DNA of 64,000 nucleotides from Ancistrus triradiatus (GCA_025084515.1 JAJAGP010000214.1:407001-471000); one strand, 5' to 3'; positions 22,472-33,770 are shown, counted from the first letter of the stretch. Notes: generated by a model not told the origin, from the sequence alone. Made by a program: numbers and translations.

Positions 22472-22495
22472 GAGAGAGGGAGAGGGAGAGAGAGA
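22472..22495. repeat. short (GA)n tract
   Basis: gagagagagggagagggaga-type purine tract of about 24 bases. Confidence 0.8.
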
Positions 22496-22690
22496 AAAAC
22501 TAAAAGTAGAAAGAAAGTCACAGAATCCTGTGATGCAATTCATTCCAATATACAGAGAGAAGAAAAATTAAAGGCGGCCTATGTGAAAACCTTTTTCATG
22601 TCCTGTACAAACTGTGATACAAAAACAGTCGAAAATAGTAGAGCGATAATGGATAATGGACAAATGCATGATTGTCAGTATTACAAACTT

Positions 22691-22886
22691 TATTTACATT
22701 TACAGCATTTAGCAGACGCCCTTATCCAGAGCGACTTACAACTGATACAGTCTTACAATCCAAGCAATTGTGGGTTAAGGGCCTTGCTCAAGGTCCCAAC
22801 AGTGGCAGCTTGGCAGAGGTGGGACTTGAACCCTGGACCTTTTGGTCCATAGTCCAGTACCCTAACCGCTAGGCTACCACAGTCCA
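22691..22886 (-). repeat. tRNA-derived SINE, full-length copy
   Basis: Reverse strand, with tail (tatttacatttacag) at the left and head (ctaaccgctaggctaccaca) at the right. A and B boxes are close to the family norm (ggttcaagtccc read on the minus strand). One of the best-preserved copies. Confidence 0.95.
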
Positions 22887-23469
22887 CAACACGGAAGACC
22901 AGCCAGATGAAAGAGAGACTCAATGAGTGATCTGGTTTCATGATACAGATGTGGACAGATGTTTAAACACTGCACTCTATGTAACTCTGCAGCTCTATCC
23001 TTCAGACCGACCATTTTTCTATAATGAACGACATCTTTTCTGAAGCTGTTCAACCTGACATTTTCAGTACAAAGCAATATTGCTAACTAACAACGAGACA
23101 GCAGACAATTAACAGTTCTATTCAAGTCCTGTTGAACTCTTGCAGCAAGCATTGCATAGAAGAATCCAAAAACAATAATTCATACTGCTAAACCACAAAT
23201 TCAGTCTGACATTTAGATGCACTACACTAGTGGGAGCAGACATTAAGTGAACTTTAAATCAATTGCCCAGGGTACTAAGATGTGTTATGCTAGGCTGTTG
23301 TACGAGCTAACTGATGTGAGGAGGCAATAACACTTAATCTGCACCAGATATCAAGTTTCGATGGATTTACTCACTACATGTACAGTTCTAGTCAAAGAAG
23401 TCTTTCTAACAAATAACATGCTGGCACGACCATGACGTTTCTGCACTGCATTTCCCTGCATCACCTCCT
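22887..23469. other. unique sequence
   Basis: Nothing recognised. Confidence 0.5.
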
Positions 23470-23535
23470 ACATGGGGTCGAACCCAGCACCTTCTCGCTG
23501 TGAGGTGACAATGCTACCCACTAAAGCCACCTTTG
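23470..23535 (-). repeat. repeat M tail fragment
   Basis: ggggtcgaacccagcacctt, gtgaggtgacaatgctaccc and actaaagccacc, a fish repeat block also seen in decayed form at 54300-54355. Confidence 0.5.
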
Positions 23536-24292
23536 GCAGCAGACTGGAAATAAGAAAATGGAAATAAGAAACAAGAAATATTGTGATCTAGTTTAAAATG
23601 CAGTACTAGTTAAAATGCTGGTGGTGGGGAAAGCAAGCTTTATAACTAAGAAATAATGACATATATATATATGAGTTCCCAATTCAAAGTCCAATTTCAT
23701 GGATGAAATGTTATTTGAGGTGCAGTGCAGAAACCTGTGTTCGACTCATTTGCCCCACCCCGCTTTATACCCATGCCTGTTTCTCTGTCATACGCACACA
23801 CCTACAAATGTAGGCATGTGCACGCGCATGACACCTACAGTCCAGGCACGGTCCTTTCATAAGTGGGGGTGGTATTGTGTTCTCCATGAAGGCAGCCCAC
23901 TCACATTCCGTCCTGTCTCGCTCTAAAGCACCCTGACAGCTGGTATTCAACCTCTGCACCTGTTCCTCTTCCTTTTTGTCTCTCTGATCCCATAAAGATC
24001 CACACTATATACAGAGATTTTCACATGTGCCCCTCCCTCACATTCTGCCCATTCCATCAGTGAAGCCTGATTCAGTCACTGTGCTGCTACGGCGTGTTTT
24101 TCAAACGGGATTGAGGTTCACATTCGTCCAATCTCGTGTGGGGTCAGCTTTCATTCTGACCAAATACCCAGTGCAACTAATCAGGAACCTGAAAACCAAG
24201 CTCAGCTGATTAAACAAGGTTTGTCAAGTGTGATGGGATAAAAGTAAAACCCGATGTGGATAAACTGGACACCTGTGATGCATTGACATTGG
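23536..24292. other. unique sequence
   Basis: Short (AT)n at 23661-23672. Nothing else. Confidence 0.5.
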
Positions 24293-24478
24293 AATTTACA
24301 GCATTTAGCAGACACTTTTATCTAGAGTGACTTACAACTGACACAAGCTTACAATCCAAGTAATTGTGAATTAAGGCAGTTGACCAAGGACCCAACAGTG
24401 GCAGCTTGGCAGAGGTGGGATTTGAAACGGGTACCTTCTAGTCCATAGTTCAGTACCTTAACAACAAGGCCACCTCAG
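24293..24478 (-). repeat. tRNA-derived SINE, diverged copy
   Basis: Reverse strand: tttacagcatttagcagaca at the left, aggacccaacagtggcagct core, and a head degraded to ccttaacaacaaggccacct. Older than the copy at 22691. Confidence 0.88.
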
Positions 24479-24586
24479 GCCTTGTACAAGTATTGATGTC
24501 CGACATGTGGACTATGGCAAATGGGACCTTTAAAAAATGGTATCTCTTGTTCATATAAAATCCCCTCCATAATTAGAAAGTATATT

Positions 24587-24676
24587 TAGTCGTGAGAAAA
24601 AAAATCCCTCAACAAGAAAGAATTATGTTTAATAAAATCACACATGCCACAATTATTTGCACCCATCCATTACATA
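24587..24676 (-). mobile_element. Tc1-type relic (family T2), left end, interrupted by T1 copy 2
   Basis: tagtcgtgagaaaaaaaatc, ccctcaacaagaaagaatta and acaattatttgcacccat; the same start is found at 41873. The element continues after the nested T1 copy, at 25545. Confidence 0.7.
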
Positions 24677-25542
24677 CAGCGGTGCTTGAAAGTTTGTGAA
24701 CCCTTTAAAATTTCCTATATTTCTGCATAAATATGACCTAAAACATCATCAGATTTTCACACAAGTCCTAAAAGTAGATAAAGAGAACCCAGTTAAACAC
24801 ATGAGACAAATATTATACTTGGTCATTTTATTTATTGAGGAAAATGATCCAATATTACATATTAGTGAGTGGCAAAAGTATGTGAACCTCTAGGATTAGC
24901 AGTTCATTTGAAGGTGAAATTAGAGTCAGGTGTTTTCCATCAATGGAACGACAGTCAGGTGTGAGGGGGCACCCTGTTTTATTTAAAGAACAGGAATCTC
25001 TAAAAGTCTGCTCTTCACAACACATGTTTGTGGAAGTGTATCATGGCACGAACAAAGGAGATTTCTGAGGACCTCAGAAAAAGAGTTGTTGATGCTCATC
25101 AGGCTGGAAAAGGTTACAAACCATCTCTAAAGAGTTTGGACTCCTCCAATCCTCAGTCAGACAGATTGTTAATAATTCAGGAAGGTGTGTAATAATTAGC
25201 AAGGTCAGAAAGGACCCCAGGGTAACGTCTAAGCAACTGAAGGCCTCTCTCACATTGGCCATCCATCAGAACAACACTGAACAACAGTGGTGTGCATGGC
25301 AGGGCTGCAAGGAGAAAGCCACTGCTCGCCAAAAAGAACATTGCTGCTCGTCTGCAGTTTGCTAAAGATCATGTGGACGAGCCAGAAGGCTATTGGAAGT
25401 ATGTTTTGTGGACGGATGAGACCAAAATAGAACTTTTTGGTTCTATCTTTTAGGACTAGTGAAAATCTGATGATGTTTTAGGTCATATTTATGCAGAAAT
25501 ATAGCAAATTCTAAAGGGTTCAAAAACTTTCAAGCACCACTG
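24677..25542 (+). mobile_element. Tc1 family T1, copy 2, internally deleted
   Basis: Ends cagcggtgcttgaaagtttg and, reversed, cagtggtgcttgaaagtttt, each beside TA (24675-24676, 25543-25544). At 866 bp it has lost the C-terminal half of the transposase and the inner part of the right inverted repeat: 'gaactttttgg' runs into 'ttctatcttttaggac' at 25442. A non-autonomous derivative that could still be recognised at its tips. Confidence 0.95.
25043..25443 (+). pseudogene. Tc1 transposase N-terminal half (T1 copy 2)
   Basis: Starts 'MARTKEISEDLRKRVVDAHQ' at 25043 (ATG in the normal family position). The HTH region is frameshifted after 'AGKGYK', the AT-hook linker is lost in a deletion near 25170, then 'VTSKQLKASLTLA' and the block up to 'VLWTDETKIELFG' (first catalytic Asp kept) can be read with shifts. 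The rest of the DDE core is gone through the internal deletion. Not functional. Confidence 0.88.
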
Positions 25543-25544
25543 TA

Positions 25545-26060
25545 CCTTGTACAACCTCTCTTTGCCAATGAAACAGCTCCTCTATAACATCTTATAAGTT
25601 TGGAGTGTATAGAGCACTGAAACTGAGACCATTCCTCTCTACAGAATCTCTCCAGATCACCCACAGTCCCAGGTCCTCTCTTGTTTGCTCTCCTCTTCAG
25701 CTCACCCGACAGGTTTTCTATGGGATTTCGATCATGGAAGTGAGATGGCCTTGACAGAAGCTTCATTTTCTGACCAGTAATCCATGTTTGTCTTATGTTT
25801 TGGATCATTTTAATGCTGGTCAATCCTGTGTCCATCCAGTTTTTGGTTCTTGGCAGAGGCAGACAGACTTTGATTTCAAATGTACTGCTCTTTCATGGAG
25901 TCCATGATTTCATGTACCCTAACAAGGTTCCCAGGGCTATTGGAGGAAAAACAGTCACAACATCACAGACCCTCCACCATACTTAACATTGGGTATCCGT
26001 TCTGTTCTGGTCATTCTTTTTACGCCAAGCCCACCTTGAGTGTTTGTTGGCAAAAAAAAA
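25545..26060 (-). pseudogene. Tc1-type transposase C-terminal half (family T2)
   Basis: Minus-strand translation gives 'TWITGQKMKLLSRPSHFHDR', 'NPIENLSGELKRRANKRG' (the final catalytic Glu is in NPIENL, normally followed by W), 'VGDLERFCREEW' and 'GCTRYSGA'. Upstream pieces on the same strand cover 'TGMHEIMDS'-like and 'PNVKYGGGSVM'-like blocks in other frames. This is a different Tc1 family from T1. The copy is truncated at a 20-base poly(A) run (26051-26070), so the N-terminal half is missing. It is the host into which T1 copy 2 inserted. Confidence 0.78.
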
Positions 26061-26070
26061 AAAAAAAAAA
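26051..26070. repeat. (A)n run
   Basis: Twenty adenines at the truncation edge of the T2 relic. Confidence 0.95.
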
Positions 26071-28192
26071 CTAATTTTCATGTCATTCGACATTCCCTGA
26101 ATAAGGTGCCAGTCCATCACAGGACTGACTAATCATGACAGGACAGAAGGTACCTCCGGAAACCAAACCTGATGGGACTTCATCAAAAAATGTCTGTGGT
26201 GGTGAAAGGGAAAATTAGTCAGGCATCTCTTTCACCCACTATCCAGGGTATCCTGTTAATTGTTTTTTTGCTACTACATGTAAGATCTTTCGTCCAGCAT
26301 TTACAGTAATTTGAGCCGGATATTGCCAGAACAAGATCTCGTAACTGAAGCACATGCATTCCGGCACCCATTTGTGTGGATCCAGCACTGCATTTTTATA
26401 TATACAGTAAAATGAGCAATATTACTAAAGGAATTTCAGTTAAATGTTACTTGTGTGTAACTTCCTGTCTAAAAACCCAAACAGCTCATTTCTCTGATTG
26501 TAATTTACGTAATCAGTCACATATTACGTGCCCATTTTGAAAGCTACACTATATTATTTGTTCCGGGACCTTTTCATTTAACGCCCACTTGCCGGATCAC
26601 GGCATGCTCGGTGTTCCCTTTCCTCATGTCTTACAAATTAAGCTCTGCCCTAGACTGCCACATCCGTATAAAAAGAAGGAAACTGATACTGTATTGGCCT
26701 CAACCATGCCTCCTGATTCTGTTATTATACCTACTGTAGGTATAATTCACACATACTTTGCATCACATGTACACTGCACTGTAACTTCTATAAAACCTGA
26801 TCATGTTACAGGTACTGTAGATATGAGTGCAATTTCAGAACTGGTGCCTCGTTAGCATGCAGAACGTCGTTCTGTTTCAGCTAAACACATTACCTTCTAA
26901 TAATCGGTTTAAAGAGACCTTAAAAACATATTTTCCGAAGTATATGAGGTAGGTGGGCAAATCAAACAGGGCTGAGCAGATTCAATCTGAATGCCAGATG
27001 GTTGAGAATTAAAAAAAAGGCACAAGACAGCTTGTCAAACAAAGAACAATAACAATCTGACTCAGGAGAAATAGGACAATGTCCTGTTTTTTTTAGATTG
27101 AAGTTTTTAAAAAAATCAGATTCAGAAATAATAACATGCTCTAGTCATAAACTTACAAGGTGATTTTAGACTCAGAATCGATACTGAAGTTATTGCATTT
27201 GACCTAAGAGTAAAACAGTAAATGTTTTGGTGATAACATGGTGTTAGCGTGGCTGTTCAAGAATGCAGTGTTTGTGTTTTTTTCAAGCTGCTGGATTGAG
27301 AAGCTCTTGCTTTTTAATATAACCAATTATACCGATTGTGGTGGCTTTACCACTCCATATTCTCACAGAACTATGAGGTCTTTATTTTATGCCCAGCGTA
27401 ACACACAGTGACTCATGTACCTTGAAGAAACACCACAACAGAAAGACTTGGGATAGACTGACTGCTGGAGTTTGATTTAATTTGAAAAGAATGAAAGATA
27501 AATAGTTAATTAATTACAGCTCTTGAGACCACCCACATTTCAGCTTTTCTTCTTCTCAATGGAGCTAATCTCTCCCTGGTTTGACTCTAATTAGAACAGT
27601 GGTTTTAACATTATGTTTATTAATGCCTGTGTTTTCAAATCCTATAAAGCTTAATGGCTGACATTTAATATAAAACGTATCGAAGGAAGTGAAGGCAGCA
27701 CTGGTAGGTGCTAGACAGAGTGTAATAAAATGACTCTCCAGTTAAACTAGCTCGGGGTACAGCGCGTACACTCGGTAGTGCAGAATTGCAGATGTCACAT
27801 TTATTTCCATCAGGTAATATCCATTCCTTTAGGGAACCTTTTATGACACCAGTGAGGATCGAGGCTGAGAAATCCGACAATGAAATGACAGTATTTTCAT
27901 AAAGTGAAAAAATGAAAGCGATTTGGGTTAATATCGCTTGTATTGGAAATGTTCAAGTCATTGAAATATTCTCATATCCGCCAGGCTCATGGCTGCACCT
28001 TCATAAAAACCATGCCACTATAGCAAGTCATTGAGGTGGTGTTAAACCCACCCCCCAATTTGCTCCTTATTCTGTCCTGCTTCCTGCACTGCTTTTATCA
28101 TCTCATCCTTTTTTATAATCCCCAACCTCTCCTATGCAGGTTTTTATTATATATTATTTATATGTATATGTATATGTGTGTGTGTATTTATT
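26071..28192. other. 2.1 kb AT-rich sequence, nothing firm
   Basis: No transposon or gene recognised. A small palindrome (ttatacctactgtaggtata) lies near 26733-26752. An apparent 'ggtgccagtccatcacagga' phrase at 26106-26125 resembles the repeat M group at 53970. Confidence 0.45.
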
Positions 28193-28815
28193 ACTTTTAT
28201 AGGTACACCTGTTCAACTGCTTTTTATCGCAAATATCAAATCAGCCAATCACATGGCAGCCACTCGATGCATTAATTACAATGCATTAGGAGAATAAGCA
28301 GACTGGTTGTAGCTGATAGAAATGTAACATTAACCCAAATAGCCACTCGTCTACAGTAGCATCTCTGAATGTACACCACAGCAAATCTTGAAGCAGATGG
28401 TCTACAGCAGCAGAAGACCATGCTGGGTGCCACTCCTGTCAGCGAAGAACATTCAACTGAGGTTGCAACATGAAAGCATGAACCCATCCCGCCTTGCATC
28501 AACAGTTCTGGCTGCTGGTGGCGTAGTGGTGTAGGCGATATATTCTTGGCACGCTTTGGATCCCTCCACAAGAACTGAGCAGTGTTTAAACACCACGACC
28601 TAACTGAGTTTTGTTGCTGACCATGTGCATCCCTTTATGACCTGAGACAAATGTTCAGCAACTGCATGATTCTAACATGTCAATATGGACCAAAATATCA
28701 GAGGAATTTCCCCAACACCTTGGTGAATCTAAGTCACCATAAATTAAGGCAGTTTTGAAGGAAAAAGGGGGTCCAACCCAGTAGTTGCAAGGTGTACCTA
28801 ATAAAGTAGTGAAGT
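28193..28815 (+). mobile_element. Tc1-type relic (family T6), copy 2, deletion derivative
   Basis: Ends are inverted: acttttataggtacacct at the left and aggtgtacctaataaagt at the right. Transposase text survives in fragments: 'QITTRLQ'-like, 'RPCWVPLLSAKNIQLRLQHE' region (28410-28470), a 'GGGVV.GDIFLARF' block (28515-28560) and 'VADHVHPFMT' (28612-28640), then a deletion to 'MSIWTKISEEFP' (28677-28712). About 620 bp remain of an expected 1.2 kb or more. This copy preserves the site (28770-28795) that the RTE-like element occupies at 12930. Confidence 0.78.
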
Positions 28816-29014
28816 GGTTTTAACCCAAATTATTATTTTTTTAAATTATTAAATAAACTGTTGAAGAATGATAAGGAAATTGTTGAACTGTTACACTGAT
28901 AACATTGAAAATACAGGAATTATAAAAAATGTCAAACTTCTGTTCTTTGTAATGACATTACATGTGGTGCACTGTGTTTATTGACTTCCTTTCTAAAATA
29001 GTCAGCTCTAAATA
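28816..29014. other. unique sequence
   Basis: Nothing recognised. Confidence 0.5.
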
Positions 29015-30433
29015 CAGTGGTGCTTGAAAGTTTGTGAACCCTTCAGAATTTCCTATATTTATGAATAAATATGACCTAAAACATCATCAGATTTTCACAC
29101 AAGTCCTACAAGTGAATAAAGAGAACCCAGGTAAACAAATGAAAATATTATACTTGGTCATTTATTTATTGAGGAAAATGATTCAACATTACATATTAGT
29201 GAGTGGCAAAAGTATGTGAACCTCCAGAATTACCAGTTAATTTGAAGGTGAAATTAGAGTCAGGTGTTTTCAATCAATGAGATGACAATCAGCTGTGAGG
29301 GGGCACCCTGTTTTATTTAAAGAACAGGGATCTGTCAAAGTCTGCTTTTCACAACACATGTTTGTGGAAGTGTATCCTGGCACAAACAAAGGAGAAGAAA
29401 AAGAGTTGTTGATGCTCATCAGGCTGGAAAAGGTTATAAAACCATCTCTAAAGAGTTTGGACTCCACCAATCCACAGTCAGACAGATTGTGTACAAATGG
29501 AGGAAATTCAAGACCATTGTTACCCTCCCCAGGAGTGGTCGACCAACAAAGATCACTCCAAGAGCAAGGCGTGTAATAGTTGGTGAGGTCACAAGGACCC
29601 AGGGAGTACACTTCAAGCAACTGAAGGCTTCTCTCACATGGGCTAATGCTAATGTTCATGAGCTCCCCATCAGAAAGAACATGAACAACAAGTGGTGGTG
29701 CATAAACAGGGTTGCAAGAGAAAGCCACTGCTCTCCAAAAAGAACATTTGCTGCTCGTCTGCAGTTTGCTAACGATCAAGTGGACGAGCCAGAAGGCTAT
29801 GGAAGAATGTTTTGTGGATGGATGAGACCAAAATAGAACTTTTTGAATAAAAAAAAAAAGCGTTATGTTTGGAGAAAGGAAAACACTGCATTCCAGCATA
29901 AGAACCTTATTCCATCTGTGAAACATGGTGGTGGTAGTATCATGGTTTGGGCCTGTTTTGCTGCATCTGGGCCAGGACAGCTTGCCATTATTGATGGAAC
30001 AATGAATTCTGAATGATATCAGAGAATTATAAAGGAAAATGTCTGAGCGAGCAGCTAAATGTGAGGAAACCCACCAACATCCCAGAGCTGAAGCTGTTCT
30101 GTACGGAGGAATGGGCTAAAATTCCTCCAAGCCGGTGTGCAGGACTGATCAACAGTTACAGGAAACGTTTAGTTGCAGTTATTGCTGCACAGGGGGGTCA
30201 CACCAGATACTGAAAGCAAAGGTTCACATACTTTTGCCACTCACTAATATGTCATATTGGGTCATTTTCCTCAATAAATAAAAGACCAAGTATAATATTT
30301 TTGTCTCATTTGTTTAACTGGGTTCTCTTTAGCTACTTTTAGGGCTTATGTGAAAATCCGATGAAGTTTTAGGTCATATTTATGCAGAATTATAGAAAAT
30401 TCTAAAGGGTTCACAAACTTTCAAGCACCACTG
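29015..30433 (+). mobile_element. Tc1 family T1, copy 3
   Basis: Complete outer ends cagtggtgcttgaaagtttg (left) and its reverse complement (right), TA on both sides (29013-29014, 30434-30435). 1419 bp with both roughly 200-bp inverted repeats and a transposase with a deletion of about 180 bp near 30047. Confidence 0.96.
29377..30213 (+). pseudogene. Tc1 transposase (T1 copy 3), broken
   Basis: The family start ATG is changed to CTG at 29377 and the following 'EISEDLR' codons are deleted. Readable blocks: 'KRVVDAHQAGKGYKTISKEF', 'QSTVRQIVYKWRKFKTIV', 'SGRPTKITPRARRVIVGEV' and 'QLKASLTWANANVHE', then 'RMFCGWMRPK' in a shifted frame over the first catalytic Asp. The second catalytic Asp block and the DLNPME block fall in the deletion at 30047; the end 'NVRKPTNIPELKLFCTEEW' to 'GGHTRY' is intact and stops at 30211-30213. 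Certainly inactive. Confidence 0.92.
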
Positions 30434-30944
30434 TATGTGTACAGGACGAAAATGACCAAAATGAACATAATGCTGGAATAAAATGATATAATGTCACTAG
30501 TACATTAAATCATTAGCCAACTAAACCATAAAAAACAACAATTTGAAACTTTGTTACAATATTATAAAATGAATTAACACTACAATAGCTCCCACTTCCT
30601 TTATCTCTCCATCTCTTACTGCTGGGCTGAATAACACCGTCTTAACAGACAAAATAAAATACACTATTCATTCGTCTTTTGTACTTTACATTTAGCCAAA
30701 ATGCCTGCCATTTTGAAGAATAAAGTATTGGTTTAGTGACAGAGGTCAGTACTCTGAAACACAAACAAAGACAAACATTTCAGTCTTACCTTTTCCAAAA
30801 GTTCATTCTGCAGTTTACATCTCAGAGTTGATAACTGAAACATCTGAAAAAAGAGAATTTAAAACGATTTATATTCATTTTAAAACTACTACTAAAATAG
30901 CCACATATTAATGCACACTGCCACACTAAATATGATGTTTGGGA
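30434..30944. other. AT-rich unique sequence
   Basis: Nothing recognised. Confidence 0.5.
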
Positions 30945-31115
30945 TTGGCTTAAGGAGCATGATGCAAAGTTCATAGTGTTGCCTTGGTCTCCAAATTCAC
31001 CAGAACTTCACCAGAGTTGTACTTGAGCAATTTCTCAGCAGCTCTACCTTACAGACTGCAGAACATAAAGGATTCGTTGCTAATGTGTTGATGCTATAGA
31101 ACACAGGCTGTTTAA
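30945..31115 (+). pseudogene. Tc1-type transposase C-terminal relic (family T8)
   Basis: Plus-strand text reads 'DWLKEHDAKFIVLPWSPNSP' and then, after decay, a 'LTDCRT.KDSLLMC' piece. The W-(P/S)-P-N-S-P motif leads into the final catalytic Glu region in Tc1-like transposases. Only about 170 bp can be followed and both ends of the element are lost. Confidence 0.55.
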
Positions 31116-31673
31116 CAGCCCACAGAGGACCAACAGAGTAGCTATAATGATGTATCATGTATGCTTTTTGGATTCAGGTCATGCTCTTTTTTGAATGTCT
31201 AACCAGAAACAACAGAATTTAAGAATCAATAGTAAACTATGTAAAAAACAAATCTGAATTAACACCCATAGTTGAGCTTTAGCTCTAGTGTACTATTTAA
31301 AACCTAGATGCTTCAGAAATAACAGGACAGGACAGACAAAGATGGAAGCCATTTTAAGGGAATCCTGTATCATAATGCAAAACAGTATGCCACAGATGGT
31401 AAACAGAAACAGATTTAGGAATCCCAGGCACTAGAAAACAAGTAACCAGGGAAACAATGTGACAATGAATTTGGAAAAAAAATAATAAGACACCCACACA
31501 TACAAAAAAGAATATACTAACTAATGAGACATGAGAATAAATAATAATGATTACGGTCAAGGCTGAGTCAGAGCAGAGCTGAATAAAAAAATAAAAACAA
31601 ACTCTGGCAATTTAATTCTTTAATTGGCCAAGGTATGGTGAAAGTTTGCCCTGCACCATAAAGTATTTAGAAA
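31116..31673. other. AT-rich unique sequence
   Basis: Nothing recognised. Confidence 0.5.
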
Positions 31674-31748
31674 AATAAATAAATAAATAAGTACTTCCAA
31701 TGCAAATCAAGCCATGGCACATAAATAAATAAATAAATAAATAAATAA
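31674..31748. repeat. (AAAT)n microsatellite, two blocks
   Basis: aataaataaataaataag at 31674-31691 and a longer uninterrupted ataaataaata block at 31721-31748. Confidence 0.9.
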
Positions 31749-32089
31749 GCAAGCAAACTAACTAAGAAACAAATTGATAAATATGTATTTAGGACATATT
31801 TTCCTCAGGATTTTTTTTTTTGCTACCAGTGCTCAGACTCATATTGCTGCAAATCATTACGTGATCATTGAAGCGGCAGTGAAAAATGGGCTTTGGGTTG
31901 GTTCCTGCAAATGAAGCCCAATTCTTAATCCCTGTGTGAGCTGAAGGAAAGCCAGTAAATTCATCAGGGCTCAAACCTGCATGACTCTGGTGATTTGAGT
32001 CACTGTGTTTAGATTTTTTTTTTTATTCCATCCTGGGAATGATTGGGCGAAGAACTAGGGGTTCATAAATCTTCATCAAAAACCAACAT
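31749..32089. other. unique sequence
   Basis: Nothing recognised beyond short A and T runs. Confidence 0.5.
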
Positions 32090-33170
32090 TCACCAAAAAA
32101 CATCACCATTTATCATTATAGTTGCCAAACGACATCATCATTTGCCACAAAATACATTCCAACGTACACCAACACACAATTATTCAGAACCAAACAACAT
32201 ACACCAAAACTCACCATCATCCGACACCAATCACCATACACCATCATTCTCCCTCAAAGAACATACACCATCATTCACCAGCCACTCAGCATACACCAAC
32301 ATATACTCTTCATACACATTCCAACATAGACTAACACACAATCATACACCAATATAAACCATCATTTACCACAAAACAAACAACATACACCAATTTAAAC
32401 CAACATGAACAACCAAAAAACAACATACACCAATATACACCATCATTCACCACCAACAAACAACGTACACCAATATAAACCATCATTTATCCCTAAAAAC
32501 AACGTACACCAATATACACCACCATTCACCACCAAAACACAACATACACCAATATACACCATCATTCACCACCAAAACACAACATANNNNNNNNNNNNNN
32601 NNNNNNNNNNNNNNNNNNNNNNNNNNNNNNNNNNNNNNNNNNNNNNNNNNNNNNNNNNNNNNNNNNNNNNNNNNNNNNNNNNNNNNATACACCAATATAC
32701 ACCATCATTCACCACCAAACAAACAACATACAACAATATACACCATCATTCACCACCAAAACACAACATACACCAATATACACCATCATTCACCACCAAA
32801 ACACAACATACACTAATATAAACCATCATTCACCACCAAAACACAACGTACACCAATATACACCATCATTCACCACCAAACAAACAACATACAACAATAT
32901 ACACCATCATTCACCACCAAAACACAACATACACTAATATAAACCACCATTCACCACCAAAACACAACGTACACCAATATACACCATCATTCACCACCAA
33001 CAAACAACATACACTAATATAAACCATTTTTCACCACCAAAACACAACATACACCAATATACACCATCATTCACCACCAAATAACCCATACACCATCATG
33101 TATCACCACACCAGAACATAAAACAGCAAAAACCACACCCTCAACAACATATACCAACATTCACCATCAT
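32090..33170. repeat. minisatellite, 40-bp unit, with assembly gap
   Basis: Array of a 40-bp unit containing caccatcattcaccacc and acatacaccaatatac. Units are most regular between 32400 and 33080 and decay into looser 'caccatca'-type repeats at both edges. Variants differ by aaac/acaa and caatataaacc against caatatacacc. The plus strand is almost free of G. The copy number is unknown because the array contains a run of 100 Ns. Confidence 0.95.
32587..32686. other. assembly gap (100 N)
   Basis: Exactly 100 Ns, the usual placeholder for a gap of unknown size; the same repeat unit flanks it on both sides. Confidence 0.99.
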
Positions 33171-33184
33171 ATAATTATTAAAAA

Positions 33185-33310
33185 TCCTCTTTCGATGGCT
33201 CCCATTAGGGGTTGCCATAGTAAACCATCTGCGTATTAAATTTGGCACAGGGTTTATTATTATTATTCTTTTTTTTCTGCACCTGGCTTGGGAACAGCAC
33301 TCGGCAAATT
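33185..33310. repeat. relic related to the ends of the RTE-like element
   Basis: tcgatggctcccattagggg, ttgccatagtaaaccatctg and gtattaaatttggcacaggg, then ctggcttgggaacagcac. The order resembles the left end (aggggtcaccacagcgag) joined to the right end (actagatttggcaaatg, gggcttgggaccggcac) of 12930-16169, as if a short internally deleted or SINE-like derivative. Confidence 0.45.
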
Positions 33311-33539
33311 TGTATTGAATCTAAATCCTAATGGATGTGAAATAAGAACAGATGGACAGGTGATTCATTAATTATATATATATGCGCACTTTTCTGCTGC
33401 ATTAAAAGTTGTAGGTGCGTGTAGTTACTCCAACAATAGGAACTCCAATAAGGAGCATTAAATATGTCAGTTTATCAGTGATTTCTAAAGCTGAATTTAT
33501 TATTATGATTTTTTAATTATTTCTACTTTTTTGCTGTCC
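33311..33539. other. unique sequence
   Basis: Nothing recognised. Confidence 0.5.
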
Positions 33540-33770
33540 TCTTTCTGCCTCTCCTCCTTTGTCTGATTGTATTGAAATTGTGGCCTCAGCACATCCAGGG
33601 CAGCGAGATGGAGCGATAACCATAAAAATGTCACCAAAAGTCTCTCAGCCATTTGCATGCAGATTGGATTCACCAGATTTATGCAAAGGTCGTCCGGAGA
33701 AGGTGAGGGTTTGTGAGCTGTGACCGGACAACGAGCTGCAATGGCTACACTCGCTCTGCTCTGTTGAGCT
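33540..33770. promoter_or_regulatory. candidate enhancer motif island
   Basis: Repeat-free stretch with gcgataaccataaaaatg (GATA and HOX-like), a perfect octamer atttgcat at 33651-33658, gattggattcacc and agatttatgcaaag. Inference from motif density only. Confidence 0.28.

Noticed and set aside
29270..29926. Long open frame of 218 codons on the minus strand
   Set aside because: It is the antisense shadow of T1 copy 3 transposase. The same kind of shadow occurs at 42583-43167.
32043..32821. Open frames through the minisatellite (His/Thr/Pro-rich 'HHQ...NIHQYT' protein)
   Set aside because: They arise because the 40-bp unit rarely contains stops on the G-poor strand. They run through the N gap and have no other coding evidence.
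32090..33170. Regularly spaced repeats resembling a CRISPR array
   Set aside because: The units are directly adjacent with no unique spacers, there are no cas genes, and the setting is a vertebrate genome.
33205..33225. X-box-like word gttgccatagtaaa
   Set aside because: Two positions differ from the RFX palindrome and it falls in a retrotransposon-derived repeat.
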